A DNA stretch of 64,000 nt from Paenibacillus sp. yr247 (GCF_900103825.1 NZ_FNIF01000001.1:62001-126000); one strand, 5' to 3'. Numbered from the stretch's first letter, positions 15,517 to 24,957 are shown. Program-made: numbers and translations. Notes: generated by a model not told the origin, from the sequence alone.

Positions 15517-16803
15517 ATGAGAAAGGCAATACATGTATTATTGGTTGCGAGCATGATGGCGGTAATCGCTTCAGGCTGCGCGACGAAGAAAGTAGAAAAT
15601 GCTGCAAGTACAGCATCGAGTAACGAAACGAAACAAGCAGCAGGTGACAAAGATAAGCCTGTAACATTGACGTATTGGCATGCTTATACTCCGGATAAAC
15701 AGAAAGTATTGAAGGAATTCATTAATAAATACAAAACCGTTAAACCGAATGTCGAAATCAAAGAACAGTTCATAGCAACGGGCGAAGATATGTTGAAAAA
15801 AATTCAGGTTGGTCTTGCTTCTAATGAACTCCCTGAGCTCGCCTGGGGTTTTCCGACATGGACTGGAGTTCTTGCTTCAAGCAATAAAATTGTTGAAGTA
15901 GGAAATCTGATGGATAATGACATGAAAAAAGACTTTTCAGCGGGAGCTTTGGAAGCGAATAAGTATAAAGGTAAAATGTACTCTCTTCCGATTGAAGCTG
16001 GAGCATTGGTTCTCATTTATAACAAAGATTTATTCAAAGCTGCAGGTATTGCATCCGCACCGACAAATTGGGACGAGCTGCTCGACTCAAGCAAAAAGCT
16101 AACGAAAGATGGCTTTTATGGCGTATACCTTCCAATTCAACCTGATGAACGCACAGCATGGACTTGGGAAACATTATTATGGCAGAATGGCAGCGATTTG
16201 GTAAAAGACAATGCTATAACGTTTGGCGGCAAAGAAGGCGTTGAAGCTATGCAGTTTTATACAGATATGATTGCAAAGTATAAAGTCGCTCCAAAGGAAA
16301 AGATTGATGTCGATGCTATGTTTAATAGTGGAAAGCTTGCAATGGTGATAGGTACACAAGGTGCGGCAAAAGCTTATTTGGACAAAAATCCGAACGTAGG
16401 CGTTGCACCGCTTCCAGGTAAGAAGCAATTGGCAACCGGGCTTGGCACAAATACTTTGTTCTTGTTCAAATCAACACCTGAGAAGGAAAAAGCTGCTTGG
16501 GAATTCATGACTTGGATGACCAATTCGGAAAATAATGCGGAGTGGACGATGAAAACAGGTTATGTTCCAGTTCGCATCTCGTCCGTCAATACACCAGCAT
16601 ATAAGCAGTTCGGTGCAGCAAACCCGGGACACTTAATTGCCGGCCAGTCGTTAAGCAACGGCTACACGCGTCCGAGCGAAGAATGGTATCCGAAAATGTC
16701 TTCAGCTATTAGTGAAGCTATTGAAAAAGTTGCCTATGGGAAAGCGTCTGTTGAAGATGCTTTGAAAGAAGCAGTCCAAAAGAGTCAAACGGCAATGAAG
16801 TAA
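15517..16803 (+). CDS. Sugar ABC transporter lipoprotein binding protein (system B)
   Basis: A 428-residue family 1 binding protein. The signal peptide ends in lipobox ASGC (C21). The mature part starts TLTYWHAYTPDKQKVLKEFI and contains the typical SGKLAMVIGTQGA and WEFMTWMTNSENNAEW segments of glycerol-3-phosphate/oligosaccharide binders. A strong GAGGAGGA site precedes the ATG. First gene of an operon that also encodes a DUF218 protein, two permeases, a PP2C-like phosphatase and a ROK regulator. Confidence 0.9.
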   Translation: MRKAIHVLLVASMMAVIASGCATKKVENAASTASSNETKQAAGDKDKPVTLTYWHAYTPDKQKVLKEFINKYKTVKPNVEIKEQFIATGEDMLKKIQVGLASNELPELAWGFPTWTGVLASSNKIVEVGNLMDNDMKKDFSAGALEANKYKGKMYSLPIEAGALVLIYNKDLFKAAGIASAPTNWDELLDSSKKLTKDGFYGVYLPIQPDERTAWTWETLLWQNGSDLVKDNAITFGGKEGVEAMQFYTDMIAKYKVAPKEKIDVDAMFNSGKLAMVIGTQGAAKAYLDKNPNVGVAPLPGKKQLATGLGTNTLFLFKSTPEKEKAAWEFMTWMTNSENNAEWTMKTGYVPVRISSVNTPAYKQFGAANPGHLIAGQSLSNGYTRPSEEWYPKMSSAISEAIEKVAYGKASVEDALKEAVQKSQTAMK

Positions 16804-16817
16804 AAGAACTTCATGCT

Positions 16818-16846
16818 GATGCCCAAAGTCTAGAGACTTTGGGCAT
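16818..16846 (+). promoter_or_regulatory. Intercistronic hairpin behind the binding protein (system B)
   Basis: A perfect 13-bp stem GATGCCCAAAGTC with loop TAGA, with no T-run after it. Such hairpins between a binding-protein gene and permease genes usually stabilise the upstream mRNA or reduce read-through, giving more binding protein than permease. Confidence 0.6.
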
Positions 16847-16875
16847 CTTCAAAAAAATGATGAGGAATGTTAAAT

Positions 16876-17457
16876 ATGTTTTTTTGGTTGGCAATACCGG
16901 CAGTAGGATTTCTAGTATTAATATCGTATATAGTGTGGATACACTCTATGCCTAGGCTTACGAAGCGTGAGAATGCATTAATTGTCTTAGGATACCAGTG
17001 TAAGGATAACAAGATCCATAGGTTATTGAAAGAAAGACTCGATGCTGCCCTTGAACTCGATAGGAGATATCAATTTCCGGTTATTATTTTATCCGGAGGT
17101 GCACAAGCTTCAGAACGCTCGGAAGCCGAAATCATGAAGGACTACATGATCCAAAATGGATTGGATATTAGAAAAATATATGTAGAAGATCAGTCCTTAG
17201 ATACCATTCAGAACCTTGTCAACTGCAAGGAAATAATGAGCCGACAAAGCTTGCGTACGTGTGTTATTATATCGAATTCTTTCCATTTACGCAGAATAGG
17301 TTTTATTGCTCAAACGCTGGGCATGCATGCTAACTTTTATGCATATCGAACATTCAGTGTATTACTTTGGCAGATCCTTCCGACGTTAAATGAATTAAAA
17401 GCATTCCGTATTACTACACGTTTGTTGAGGGAAAATACGATTACTAAATTAATGTGA
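16876..17457 (+). CDS. DUF218 (YdcF-like) membrane-anchored protein
   Basis: A 193-residue protein with one N-terminal membrane span (about residues 2-22) followed by a DUF218 domain. Seen are ALIVLGYQ, the SGGAQ turn, RSEAEIMKDYMIQNG, E-x-S-LDTIQNLVNCKEIM and the ISNSFHLRRI segment, all in the usual order. DUF218 proteins include E. coli YdcF, reported to bind S-adenosylmethionine, and SanA-type envelope proteins; a general enzymatic role is not established. I chose the second ATG (16876) because the first (16867) is too close to GATGAGGA. It is placed within an ABC operon between the binding protein and permease genes, and its stop overlaps the next frame. Confidence 0.8.
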   Translation: MFFWLAIPAVGFLVLISYIVWIHSMPRLTKRENALIVLGYQCKDNKIHRLLKERLDAALELDRRYQFPVIILSGGAQASERSEAEIMKDYMIQNGLDIRKIYVEDQSLDTIQNLVNCKEIMSRQSLRTCVIISNSFHLRRIGFIAQTLGMHANFYAYRTFSVLLWQILPTLNELKAFRITTRLLRENTITKLM

Positions 17458-17474
17458 AGATAGGAGAATTCTCC

Positions 17475-18341
17475 TTGAAATGGAATAAACTCACCCCATA
17501 TTTTCTTATTTCACCTGCATACTCTCTTTTTATTGTATTTTTTATACTGCCTGTCATACTGTCTTTCCAGCTTAGTTTTTTTGAGTGGAATGGTTTTTCC
17601 GCAAACAAAGTGTTTATCGGAATTGATAATTATAAACGTATTTTATCGGATTTAACTTTTTGGAACGCGATGAAAAATACGATGGTGTACACGTTTTCGA
17701 CTGTACCGCTTAGCTTGGCATTGGGGCTCTTGTTTGCATTGTTGTTAAGCGGCGGTATAAAAGGCACCAGCGTTTTTCGCGCGATTTATTTCATGCCGAT
17801 GATTATTTCGATGGTAGCTATCGCCGTCGTTTGGAATTGGATATACAGCCCGAATGAATATGGTCTTGCCAATGCTGTGCTTCATGTATGCGGTATTCCG
17901 ATGCAAACCTGGCTTAGTGATCCTAAGCTCGCACTTGTGTCTATTATTGTCATGGGTGTTTGGAAAAATATGGGGTACTGCATGGTTATTATGCTTGCAG
18001 GACTCAAATCGATCTCCCCTTCTTTATATGAAGCCTCTTCCATGGATGGGGCTGACAAATGGCAGCAATTTCGGACCATAACCGTCCCCATGCTAATGCC
18101 AACGACAACTTTTTTATTAATAGTTCAAACCGTCCACTCCTTTCAGGTTTTCGACCAAATTAATGTGATGACCAAAGGCGGCCCGGTAGGCTCAACGGAA
18201 GTCATTGTTTCTTATTTGTATAAGCTAGGTTTTGATCAATTTGAGATGGGATATGCGTCAGCGGTTGCTTACGTTTTGTTCGTAATCATTGTCGGTATCA
18301 CCTTAGTGCAGCGAAAATTACTGGATCGGAATACGGTATAG
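17475..18341 (+). CDS. CUT1 sugar ABC transporter permease 1 (system B)
   Basis: A 288-residue permease with six predicted spans and the EAA loop YEASSMDGADKWQQFRTITV followed by PMLMPT. I favour a TTG start at 17475, which has AGGAG eight bases upstream; the frame could begin at a GTG (17454) that overlaps the DUF218 stop but lacks a ribosome binding site. It pairs with the next permease. Confidence 0.88.
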   Translation: MKWNKLTPYFLISPAYSLFIVFFILPVILSFQLSFFEWNGFSANKVFIGIDNYKRILSDLTFWNAMKNTMVYTFSTVPLSLALGLLFALLLSGGIKGTSVFRAIYFMPMIISMVAIAVVWNWIYSPNEYGLANAVLHVCGIPMQTWLSDPKLALVSIIVMGVWKNMGYCMVIMLAGLKSISPSLYEASSMDGADKWQQFRTITVPMLMPTTTFLLIVQTVHSFQVFDQINVMTKGGPVGSTEVIVSYLYKLGFDQFEMGYASAVAYVLFVIIVGITLVQRKLLDRNTV

Positions 18342-18353
18342 GGGAGGGAAATA

Positions 18354-19190
18354 ATGGCGACGTTCAAGAAAGCTTGCTTTGGCAGTTCCTTATATATTTT
18401 TATCATTGCAGGAGCCATATTTACGTTGATGCCGTTTATTTGGATGATATCCACTTCGTTGAAGAGCCCGAATGAAGTATTCAGCCTTCCTATCCAGTGG
18501 ATTCCGAACGAATTGCGATTTGACAATTATACAAGAGCGATAAGTGCTTACCCGTTTGCAGGCTTTTTCAGTAATAGTTTTCTTGTAAGCGCCGGGATCA
18601 TAGTTGGACAGCTTACAACGTCCATATTGGCAGCTTACGCTTTTGCGCGTATGGAATTCAGAGGGAGAAACTTCTTATTCGGATTGTTGCTAGCCGGCAT
18701 GATGATCCCTGAGCAGACGATTATGATCCCGGTCATTCAGCTATTAGGTAAACTCGGATGGATGAATAGCTTTCTTGGGCTGATCATCCCTTTTACGTGG
18801 AGTGCTTTAATAGTATTCTTATTCCGGCAATATTTTGCGGGTTTGCCTGTTGAAGTAGAAGAAGCAGCAAAGATGGATGGTCTGCGTACGATAGGCATCA
18901 TATTTTTTATCGTATTGCCGATGTCTCGAGGAATTATTTCAACAGCAGTCATTCTCATATTCACTTATGCATGGAACCAATATCTATGGCCGTTATTGAT
19001 TACAAATAAGGAGTCGTATTACACGGTACAGTTAGGTTTATCGTATTTTAAAGAAGAGAATGCGATTCAGATGGACTGGACGGCGCTGATGGCTGGTACT
19101 ACACTATCTATAATGCCGATGATCACCATTTTTATTATTTTTCAAAAACAAATTATTAACAGCATTGCGTTCTCTGGCAGTAAAGAATAG
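18354..19190 (+). CDS. CUT1 sugar ABC transporter permease 2 (system B)
   Basis: A 278-residue MalG-type permease with EAA loop EVEEAAKMDGLRTIGIIFFI and a hydrophobic profile of six spans. GGGGAGGG precedes the ATG by six bases. The gap to permease 1 is 12 bases, so the two are translated from one message. No ATPase gene follows. Confidence 0.92.
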   Translation: MATFKKACFGSSLYIFIIAGAIFTLMPFIWMISTSLKSPNEVFSLPIQWIPNELRFDNYTRAISAYPFAGFFSNSFLVSAGIIVGQLTTSILAAYAFARMEFRGRNFLFGLLLAGMMIPEQTIMIPVIQLLGKLGWMNSFLGLIIPFTWSALIVFLFRQYFAGLPVEVEEAAKMDGLRTIGIIFFIVLPMSRGIISTAVILIFTYAWNQYLWPLLITNKESYYTVQLGLSYFKEENAIQMDWTALMAGTTLSIMPMITIFIIFQKQIINSIAFSGSKE

Positions 19191-19221
19191 GAGCTAAATA
19201 ACTGGAAAGGTGGACACTATA

Positions 19222-20103
19222 TTGGCAGCAGCATCAGACGTGAATGTTTGGATTCAAAACGATTGGTTACAGGCTTGCTCCATTCATGGAGTTGGGGAGT
19301 TTAACGAGGATGTTCTCGTAATAAACGAGAAAGCAGGTATCTTTGGCGTTATTGATGGCGCAACCGCAATCAGCAATCCACGAAGCTCCAGCGGAGAAAG
19401 TGGAGGTTATGTTGCATCGCGCATATTGGCGAGTGCTGCAGAACATGCTGCATCCAATATGAGCCTAAAAGAACTAGTGTTGGAAGCTAATTTAGAACTT
19501 CGCCAAAGAATCGTATCTGAAGGGATCGATATCAAACAAAAGGAAGCGCTCTGGGCCGCTGCTTTTGTTCTATTTAAAGTGAATGAAACAACGATTGAGT
19601 TTGCGCAGGCTGGTGATTGCATGCTCTACGCAAGGTACATCAACAATGAAGTACGTACGATTACCCGCGACCAAGTCCGTCCCTTCGATCGAATCACATT
19701 GCAAAAGCGGGTTGAAGCACGTCGGAGCGGCTTAAGTACACATGAAGAAATAATGGAATATGTGAAGCCATATATTAACTTGAATCGCAATAAAACAAAT
19801 ACGTTGGAAGGTTATTCCGTCTTTAATGGAGAAATAGAATTGGAAAACTTTATAGAAACAGGTACAATTAATCGAGCAGGATTAATAAATATATATGCGT
19901 TAACGGACGGGCTGCTGTACCCTGATAATGATGAAGCCGAGAACAATGTGCATGGCATGCTGGATAGGATTGATCAACTTGGCTTACAAAATTATGCATT
20001 GGAGCTAATTGCAGAGGAAGAGCAGGATTTGGAATGTGTGAAAAATGTAAGGCATAAAATATCCGACGACAAGACGGGCATTGTCTTGGATCTGAGCAAA
20101 TGA
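19222..20103 (+). CDS. PP2C-like serine/threonine phosphatase
   Basis: A cytoplasmic protein of 293 residues with the ordered metal-binding motifs of the PPM/PP2C family: GEFNEDVLVI, FGVIDGAT, FAQAGDCMLY, IYALTDGLL and DDKTGIVL. The arginine that usually binds phosphate in motif 1 is not obvious (GEFNED rather than xRxxNED), so its activity could be altered or directed to small phosphoesters. Start is uncertain: TTG at 19222 has AAAGGTGG eight bases upstream; GTG at 19210 is the longer option. It lies 31 bases after the last permease in the transporter B operon, an unusual place for such an enzyme. Confidence 0.8.
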   Translation: MAAASDVNVWIQNDWLQACSIHGVGEFNEDVLVINEKAGIFGVIDGATAISNPRSSSGESGGYVASRILASAAEHAASNMSLKELVLEANLELRQRIVSEGIDIKQKEALWAAAFVLFKVNETTIEFAQAGDCMLYARYINNEVRTITRDQVRPFDRITLQKRVEARRSGLSTHEEIMEYVKPYINLNRNKTNTLEGYSVFNGEIELENFIETGTINRAGLINIYALTDGLLYPDNDEAENNVHGMLDRIDQLGLQNYALELIAEEEQDLECVKNVRHKISDDKTGIVLDLSK

Positions 20104-20141
20104 TACGGTTAATTGAAACATTAGAGTAAAGCGGGTGTGGA

Positions 20142-21305
20142 ATGATTACAGTTAAACGGACCCATAGTTCGAAAATAATGAAACAGATCAATCAGCAGCG
20201 AGTTTTGCAGATGATCCATTCCGAAGGCCCTTTATCAAGGGTAGAAATCTCCCAGAAGCTCGGCTTGACTCAGCAAACGATTACAAATATCATGGGACGG
20301 TTGCTGGCGGATGACATTGTGGTGGAAGACGAACCGGTTTCATCTCCCGGAGGTGGACGCAAGCCAGTACCGTTAAGGATCAATACACGGGGCTTACATG
20401 CGATTGGCATTGAAATTGCTGTTAAACATATAAGTGGTTTTTTGGTTGATTTTGAGCGGAATGTACTCTCCCAAGAAGAGGTAACCATACAGGAGTTCCG
20501 CGATGAGCACCATACGTTGGAATGTGTGACCCATGTAATTGATCAATTATTGATGAGTTTATCCAATCATTCTACGATACAAGGGATGGGAATCAGCATC
20601 CAAGGGTTGGTTGATGTCAATGAAGGAATCGTTCTCAAAGCGAAAGAATTGAAGTGGAATCATTATCCTCTTAGAAAATTGTTGGAGGACAAGTATCCTT
20701 TTCAAGTTTACTTGGAAAATGACGTAAATATGGTGGCCGTAAGTGAGAATTTATCCGGGATGCTATCGGAATCTTCGGATAATATCATCATTAAAATTGA
20801 CAGAGGCGTCGGTGGTGCGATTGTCGTAGGGAAGAATTTATTTACAGGCCATAATCATGTAGCCGGCGAGTTTGGTCATTATAAAGTTGCTTACGGCGAT
20901 GCTGCATTGCCTTGTCATTGTGGGGGACAAGGATGCCTGACGACAATTGCTTCCATCGGAGCGTTGGAGCAGCAAAGCGGGTTGAATTTCGTTGAAATGA
21001 AGGAACGACTGCAGCGAGGCGACGAATATTTGCAACAAATCATTTTGGAATCTGCCGACATCATTGCGAATATGGCGTCCAATCTTGTAACGGTTTTTAA
21101 TCCAAACTGCGTTTTGTTTCTAGGCATATGGTTTGAACTTGCTGGAGAATCTGTTTTTCAAGAGATCGAACGAAAAGTACGGGAAACTTCCCTCAGTCAT
21201 TCCAATCAAGTAAAGTTAATGGTTCTAAAGGATAAGTTGGAAGGGGCGCAGCTTGCTTCCAGTGTGGTTATAAAACAATTTTTTATGATTCCTACAATGA
21301 ATTAA
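20142..21305 (+). CDS. ROK-family transcriptional repressor (XylR/NagC type)
   Basis: A 387-residue protein with an N-terminal winged helix-turn-helix (RVEISQKLGLTQQTITNIMG, about residues 33-52) and a ROK domain. The sugar/zinc region reads GHNHVAGEFGHYKV followed by CHCGGQGC (C258, C260, C265), the ROK zinc motif. The nucleotide-site pattern IDRGVGGAIVVGKNL is kept. ROK repressors sense a sugar or sugar phosphate. Being the last gene of the transporter B operon, it probably regulates it in response to the imported sugar; the palindrome at 15343-15368 is a candidate operator. Confidence 0.9.
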   Translation: MITVKRTHSSKIMKQINQQRVLQMIHSEGPLSRVEISQKLGLTQQTITNIMGRLLADDIVVEDEPVSSPGGGRKPVPLRINTRGLHAIGIEIAVKHISGFLVDFERNVLSQEEVTIQEFRDEHHTLECVTHVIDQLLMSLSNHSTIQGMGISIQGLVDVNEGIVLKAKELKWNHYPLRKLLEDKYPFQVYLENDVNMVAVSENLSGMLSESSDNIIIKIDRGVGGAIVVGKNLFTGHNHVAGEFGHYKVAYGDAALPCHCGGQGCLTTIASIGALEQQSGLNFVEMKERLQRGDEYLQQIILESADIIANMASNLVTVFNPNCVLFLGIWFELAGESVFQEIERKVRETSLSHSNQVKLMVLKDKLEGAQLASSVVIKQFFMIPTMN

Positions 21306-21504
21306 CGAAGTTAACACCAGAAGCGCAAAAAGCGCCACATTTGCAATTTATGAAATTTTTTTTCTCTACGATTAGAGTTATTTTATTCGAATGGAATTGT
21401 CCGTGATTCCGCTAGTGCCCGAATATCTGACCCGCAAGCATCTCTATTACTCTAAACACATACACTGTTATAACTAAGCAATGGTGTGACGAGGAGGGGT
21501 ACAG

Positions 21505-22005
21505 TTGAGATATACAGTGCAATATATACCTCTAAGTAAGATTAAGCCGGAAAGTATCATCAGTAAGACCTCACTACGTAAGAAGGAGTTAAAAAAAGTT
21601 GCACAGGATCTTATGCACCTATTGGTCGTGCGTAAAAGCAGAAAAGAGGGTGGTTACATCATCCAAGGCGGACATCAACATTTCGATTTCCTCAAAAAGC
21701 ACACAAATAAAAGTAGTGCTGTTTGTCTTGTCGATGAAAGCAAGATTTCAGCAAGCGTTGGAAAAATATTAGATCGCTTCCGCAAACGACAACTACCTTA
21801 TGATGTTCCTTACCTCAAACCGGATCGGATTGCAGTCAACAGCTGGTCTATCATTCGTACTTTTCTGAAACGGGAACCCCGTTTTCGAAGGCTTTCCCGT
21901 AGACAGCAATTGAAGGTGCTTCGGCTTGGTATTCAATATAGGAAAACAACTATGCTATCCATGCAAGCAAAAGTAGAAGATCTATTAAAAAAGATAGTAC
22001 TCTGA
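21505..22005 (+). CDS. Small basic ParB/sulfiredoxin-domain-like protein
   Basis: A 166-residue basic protein. The N-terminus YIPLSKIKPESIISKT and the later QGGHQHFDFLKKH resemble the ParB/Srx nuclease-like fold (VPLSxIxP ... DGxHRxxAxxx), with GGHQH in place of the usual GxxR. The C-terminal half is rich in K/R and helical, with no recognised domain. TTG start preceded by GAGGAGGGG. It is monocistronic with its own terminator. DNA binding is plausible from composition only. It is not near parA or an origin. Confidence 0.5.
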   Translation: MRYTVQYIPLSKIKPESIISKTSLRKKELKKVAQDLMHLLVVRKSRKEGGYIIQGGHQHFDFLKKHTNKSSAVCLVDESKISASVGKILDRFRKRQLPYDVPYLKPDRIAVNSWSIIRTFLKREPRFRRLSRRQQLKVLRLGIQYRKTTMLSMQAKVEDLLKKIVL

Positions 22006-22107
22006 TTATACTAAGCTAATTGGGAAAGCCACCCGGCCTTTAGACTTACATTTGGAAAGCCGCGAAGCAGGAGGGATCCCATCAATAAATAATAGTTATG
22101 ACCAAGG

Positions 22108-22137
22108 ACTAGCGGTAATTTTACGCTAGTTTTTTTT
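22108..22137 (+). terminator. Rho-independent terminator after the ParB-like gene
   Basis: ACTAGCG and CGCTAGT flank a 9-base AT-rich loop and are followed by a T-run. The preceding 22006-22107 stretch has short GC-rich repeats (GGAAAGCC twice) without a known riboswitch signature. Confidence 0.85.
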
Positions 22138-22306
22138 ATTTATTTCGGCAAATTGTAGTTTTAGGCCATTGCTTTTGAGAAATCATCAGTTTTCAATTAT
22201 AAAATCACAACTGGTTTATTGTTTTTACGCATATGGAATTCAGAGACTATCCAGTAGTCTTAGGTAAGAGATGCATCTCACCATAAAATAACTGGAGGGT
22301 CAATGA

Positions 22307-23929
22307 ATGAAGAAAATATTAGCTTCTACGATGACTGTCTTGATGATGGGTACAATGATTGCTTGTTCCTCTCAGACGCAAACTGCACCTAATTCAACGA
22401 AAGAAACGCAATCGCCAGCCGCAAACAGCACCGTAACGACATACCCAATCAAAACGAATAAGACACTGACGTATTGGGGCGAGATCGTTAGCAATTTAAC
22501 AGGTGTTAAAACAACACATGATGAAGTTCCCTTCTTCCAAGAGTGGCAGAAAAAGACAGGTGTGCCGCTCAAATTCTCTGCACCGCCGTCGGGTCAAGGG
22601 AAAGAGGCGCTAAACGTGATGCTGGCGTCCGGAGATTTGCCGGATATGATCGAATACAACTTTCTTTCGTTCCCGGGTGGACCTGAGAAAGCCATTAAAG
22701 ACGGTTACATTCTTAAACTGAATGATCTGATCGATAAGCATGCGCCGAACCTTAAGAAATATTTGAAAGAGCATCCTGAAATCGACAAAATGGTAAAAAC
22801 CGATAACGGCAGCTACTATGCGTTTCCTTTCATTCGGGGAGATGAGTATCTTCAAGTATTCCAAGGCCCAATTATTCGCAAAGATTGGCTAGATGAGGTA
22901 GGTCTTCCTGTACCGGAAACGATTGATGAATGGACAACTGCTCTTAAAGCGTTTAAAGAAAAGAAAGGAGCAGCTGCACCTCTTTCTTTCATTAGTAAAC
23001 CGAACTTTTTCAATGACTCTGGTAATGGCGCGTTTCTAGGGGCTTTTGGGGTTAACCGCAATTTCTATTTGGAAAATGGACAAATCAAATTCGGTCCGGC
23101 TGAGAGCGGATACAAAGATTATCTGGCCTTGTTCCAAAAATGGTATAAAGAGGGCTTGATAGATAAAAATATAGCCACCGTAGATACGAAAGCCCTGGAT
23201 GGAAACTTCGCTTCAGCCAGCACAGGCGCAAGTATTGGGAATGCCGGAGGCGGTATTGGGAAATGGCAGCCGATAGTCCAAGCAAAAGATCCGAAAGCTC
23301 AATTGGTCGCAGCTCCATACCCGGTATTGAAAAAAGGAGACTTTCCTAAATTTGGTCAGAAGGATAAACCTTATTCTTCAGGGGGTATCGTCGCCATTAC
23401 GACTAAAGCGAAAGATCCTGAATTAGCGACGAAGCTGCTGGATTATGGATATAGTGAAGCAGGAAGGATGTTTTTCAACTTCGGTACGGAAGGCGTCAGC
23501 TATAATTTAGAAAACGGTTATCCGAAATATACAGATTTATTAATGAAAAATCCGGATAAATTGGCTCCGGCGCAAGCGATGTCGTTGTATGTTCGCGGCA
23601 GCTATAACGGTCCGTTTATCCAAGATAAACGATATGCAGAGCAATTCTTTGCTTTGCCAACCCAGCGTGACGCTATCAATATTTGGAAGAAAACGGATGT
23701 GGACAAATACAGTCTGCCGCCGCTTACACCAACGCCGGAAGAGAGTACAGAGTATGCTAAAATCATGAATGACGTCAACACCCTAGTCGATGAAATGACG
23801 TTGAAAGTCGTTTTGGGAACCGAATCTGTAGATCAATATCCAAAATATGTGGAGAAAATGAAGTCCTTGAAACTGGATCGCGCTATTGAAATTCAAAAGG
23901 CAGCTTTGGATCGTTATAACAAAAGATAA
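22307..23929 (+). CDS. LplA-type lipoprotein solute-binding protein (system C, copy 1)
   Basis: A 540-residue binding protein of the large LplA class. The signal peptide ends in lipobox MIAC (C20), followed by a linker rich in T, Q and N. The mature domain contains VPFFQEWQKKTGVPLKF, ASGDLPDMIEYN and LNDLIDKHAPNLKKYLKEHP. LplA-type proteins deliver complex plant or microbial oligosaccharides to LplB/YtcP permeases. CTGGAGGGT precedes the ATG. It is closely paralogous to the protein at 28382-29998. The usual downstream pair of permeases follows. Confidence 0.92.
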   Translation: MKKILASTMTVLMMGTMIACSSQTQTAPNSTKETQSPAANSTVTTYPIKTNKTLTYWGEIVSNLTGVKTTHDEVPFFQEWQKKTGVPLKFSAPPSGQGKEALNVMLASGDLPDMIEYNFLSFPGGPEKAIKDGYILKLNDLIDKHAPNLKKYLKEHPEIDKMVKTDNGSYYAFPFIRGDEYLQVFQGPIIRKDWLDEVGLPVPETIDEWTTALKAFKEKKGAAAPLSFISKPNFFNDSGNGAFLGAFGVNRNFYLENGQIKFGPAESGYKDYLALFQKWYKEGLIDKNIATVDTKALDGNFASASTGASIGNAGGGIGKWQPIVQAKDPKAQLVAAPYPVLKKGDFPKFGQKDKPYSSGGIVAITTKAKDPELATKLLDYGYSEAGRMFFNFGTEGVSYNLENGYPKYTDLLMKNPDKLAPAQAMSLYVRGSYNGPFIQDKRYAEQFFALPTQRDAINIWKKTDVDKYSLPPLTPTPEESTEYAKIMNDVNTLVDEMTLKVVLGTESVDQYPKYVEKMKSLKLDRAIEIQKAALDRYNKR

Positions 23930-23941
23930 TGAGGAGTTGAG

Positions 23942-23964
23942 TGGAGAGGGCCCCGTCCTCTCCA
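23942..23964 (+). promoter_or_regulatory. Intercistronic hairpin behind LplA copy 1
   Basis: TGGAGAGGG pairs with TCCTCTCCA (one G-U pair) around CCCCG, with no T-run, between the binding-protein and permease genes. Probably an mRNA stabiliser or partial attenuator. Confidence 0.5.
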
Positions 23965-23987
23965 TCCATTCAGAATGAGGTGAGGGA

Positions 23988-24947
23988 ATGATGGAGAATA
24001 CGCAACCACTTAAGCGTATTGAAATAGTAAAGAAAAAACCGGGCATAAATCGATATGTCCGTGATTTTATATTGAATAAGTACTTGTATCTGATGATGGT
24101 TCCGGTACTTGCCTATTATGTTGTTTTTCATTATGCCCCGATGTATGGCGCGCTTATTGCCTTCAAAGAATATTCGCCCATGAAAGGAATCATGGGCAGC
24201 GAATGGGTTGGATTTAAACATTTTCAAGATTTTTTCAGCAGTTTTTACTTCTGGCGTATTTTAAAGAATACGAGTGTCATTAGTCTGTACTCGTTGATAT
24301 TTGAATTCCCGGCGCCTATTATTCTGGCGTTGTTAATCAATGAAGTACGCAGTAAGATGTTCAAGCGTGTGGCTCAAACGATTACGTATATGCCTTACTT
24401 TATTTCGCTTGTTGTTATTTGTGGAATTATCACCGATTTTACCAATGCCGATGGTGTGATCAATAAGATTATTATGGCTTTTGGGTATGATGGCCAAGCG
24501 ATGCTGCAGAAGCCTGATTTATTCCGTCCCATTTATATCCTATCGGAGATTTGGCAGCGTATTGGTTGGGAGTCCATCATTTATATTGCTGCATTAATGA
24601 GTATCGATCAGGAGCAGTATGAAGCAGCTCGCATGGACGGAGCAAGTCGATGGAAGCAGATCATTCATATTACACTGCCTGGCATCATGCCAACGATCGC
24701 CATCATGTTCATCTTGCGAATGGGGAATTTATTAAATGTCGGATTCGAGAAAATTATTCTCCTCTATAATCCGGTCACGTATGAAACGGCGGATGTCATA
24801 TCTTCTTTCGTTTACCGTAAAGGATTGCTTGAATTCGGATGGAGCTACAGCGCAGCAGTAGGCTTATTTAACTCTTTAATCAATCTCATTTTACTGATTT
24901 CAGCCAATTATATCAGCCGCAAAGTAAATGAAAGCAGCTTATGGTGA
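23988..24947 (+). CDS. LplB-type ABC transporter permease (system C)
   Basis: A 319-residue permease with a basic N-terminal tail and six predicted spans. Family signatures are YYVVFHYAPMYGALIAFKEY and the EAA loop YEAARMDGASRWKQIIHITL. It ends NYISRKVNESSLW, as LplB homologs do. Two adjacent ATG codons (23988, 23991) share the GAGGTGAGGG site. Works with the YtcP-type permease downstream. Confidence 0.93.
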   Translation: MMENTQPLKRIEIVKKKPGINRYVRDFILNKYLYLMMVPVLAYYVVFHYAPMYGALIAFKEYSPMKGIMGSEWVGFKHFQDFFSSFYFWRILKNTSVISLYSLIFEFPAPIILALLINEVRSKMFKRVAQTITYMPYFISLVVICGIITDFTNADGVINKIIMAFGYDGQAMLQKPDLFRPIYILSEIWQRIGWESIIYIAALMSIDQEQYEAARMDGASRWKQIIHITLPGIMPTIAIMFILRMGNLLNVGFEKIILLYNPVTYETADVISSFVYRKGLLEFGWSYSAAVGLFNSLINLILLISANYISRKVNESSLW

Positions 24948-24957
24948 GGTGAACCCA

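Noticed and set aside
15375..15667. Minus-strand frames over the leader and start of the system B binding protein
   Set aside because: Antisense shadows of the signal peptide region and leader, without ribosome binding sites.
22018..22107. Possible c-di-GMP (GEMM) riboswitch, because of GGGAAAGCCACCCGG-like wording before a terminator
   Set aside because: The conserved GCAAACC half and the tetraloop/receptor arrangement are missing, and it lies after rather than before a gene on the same terminator.
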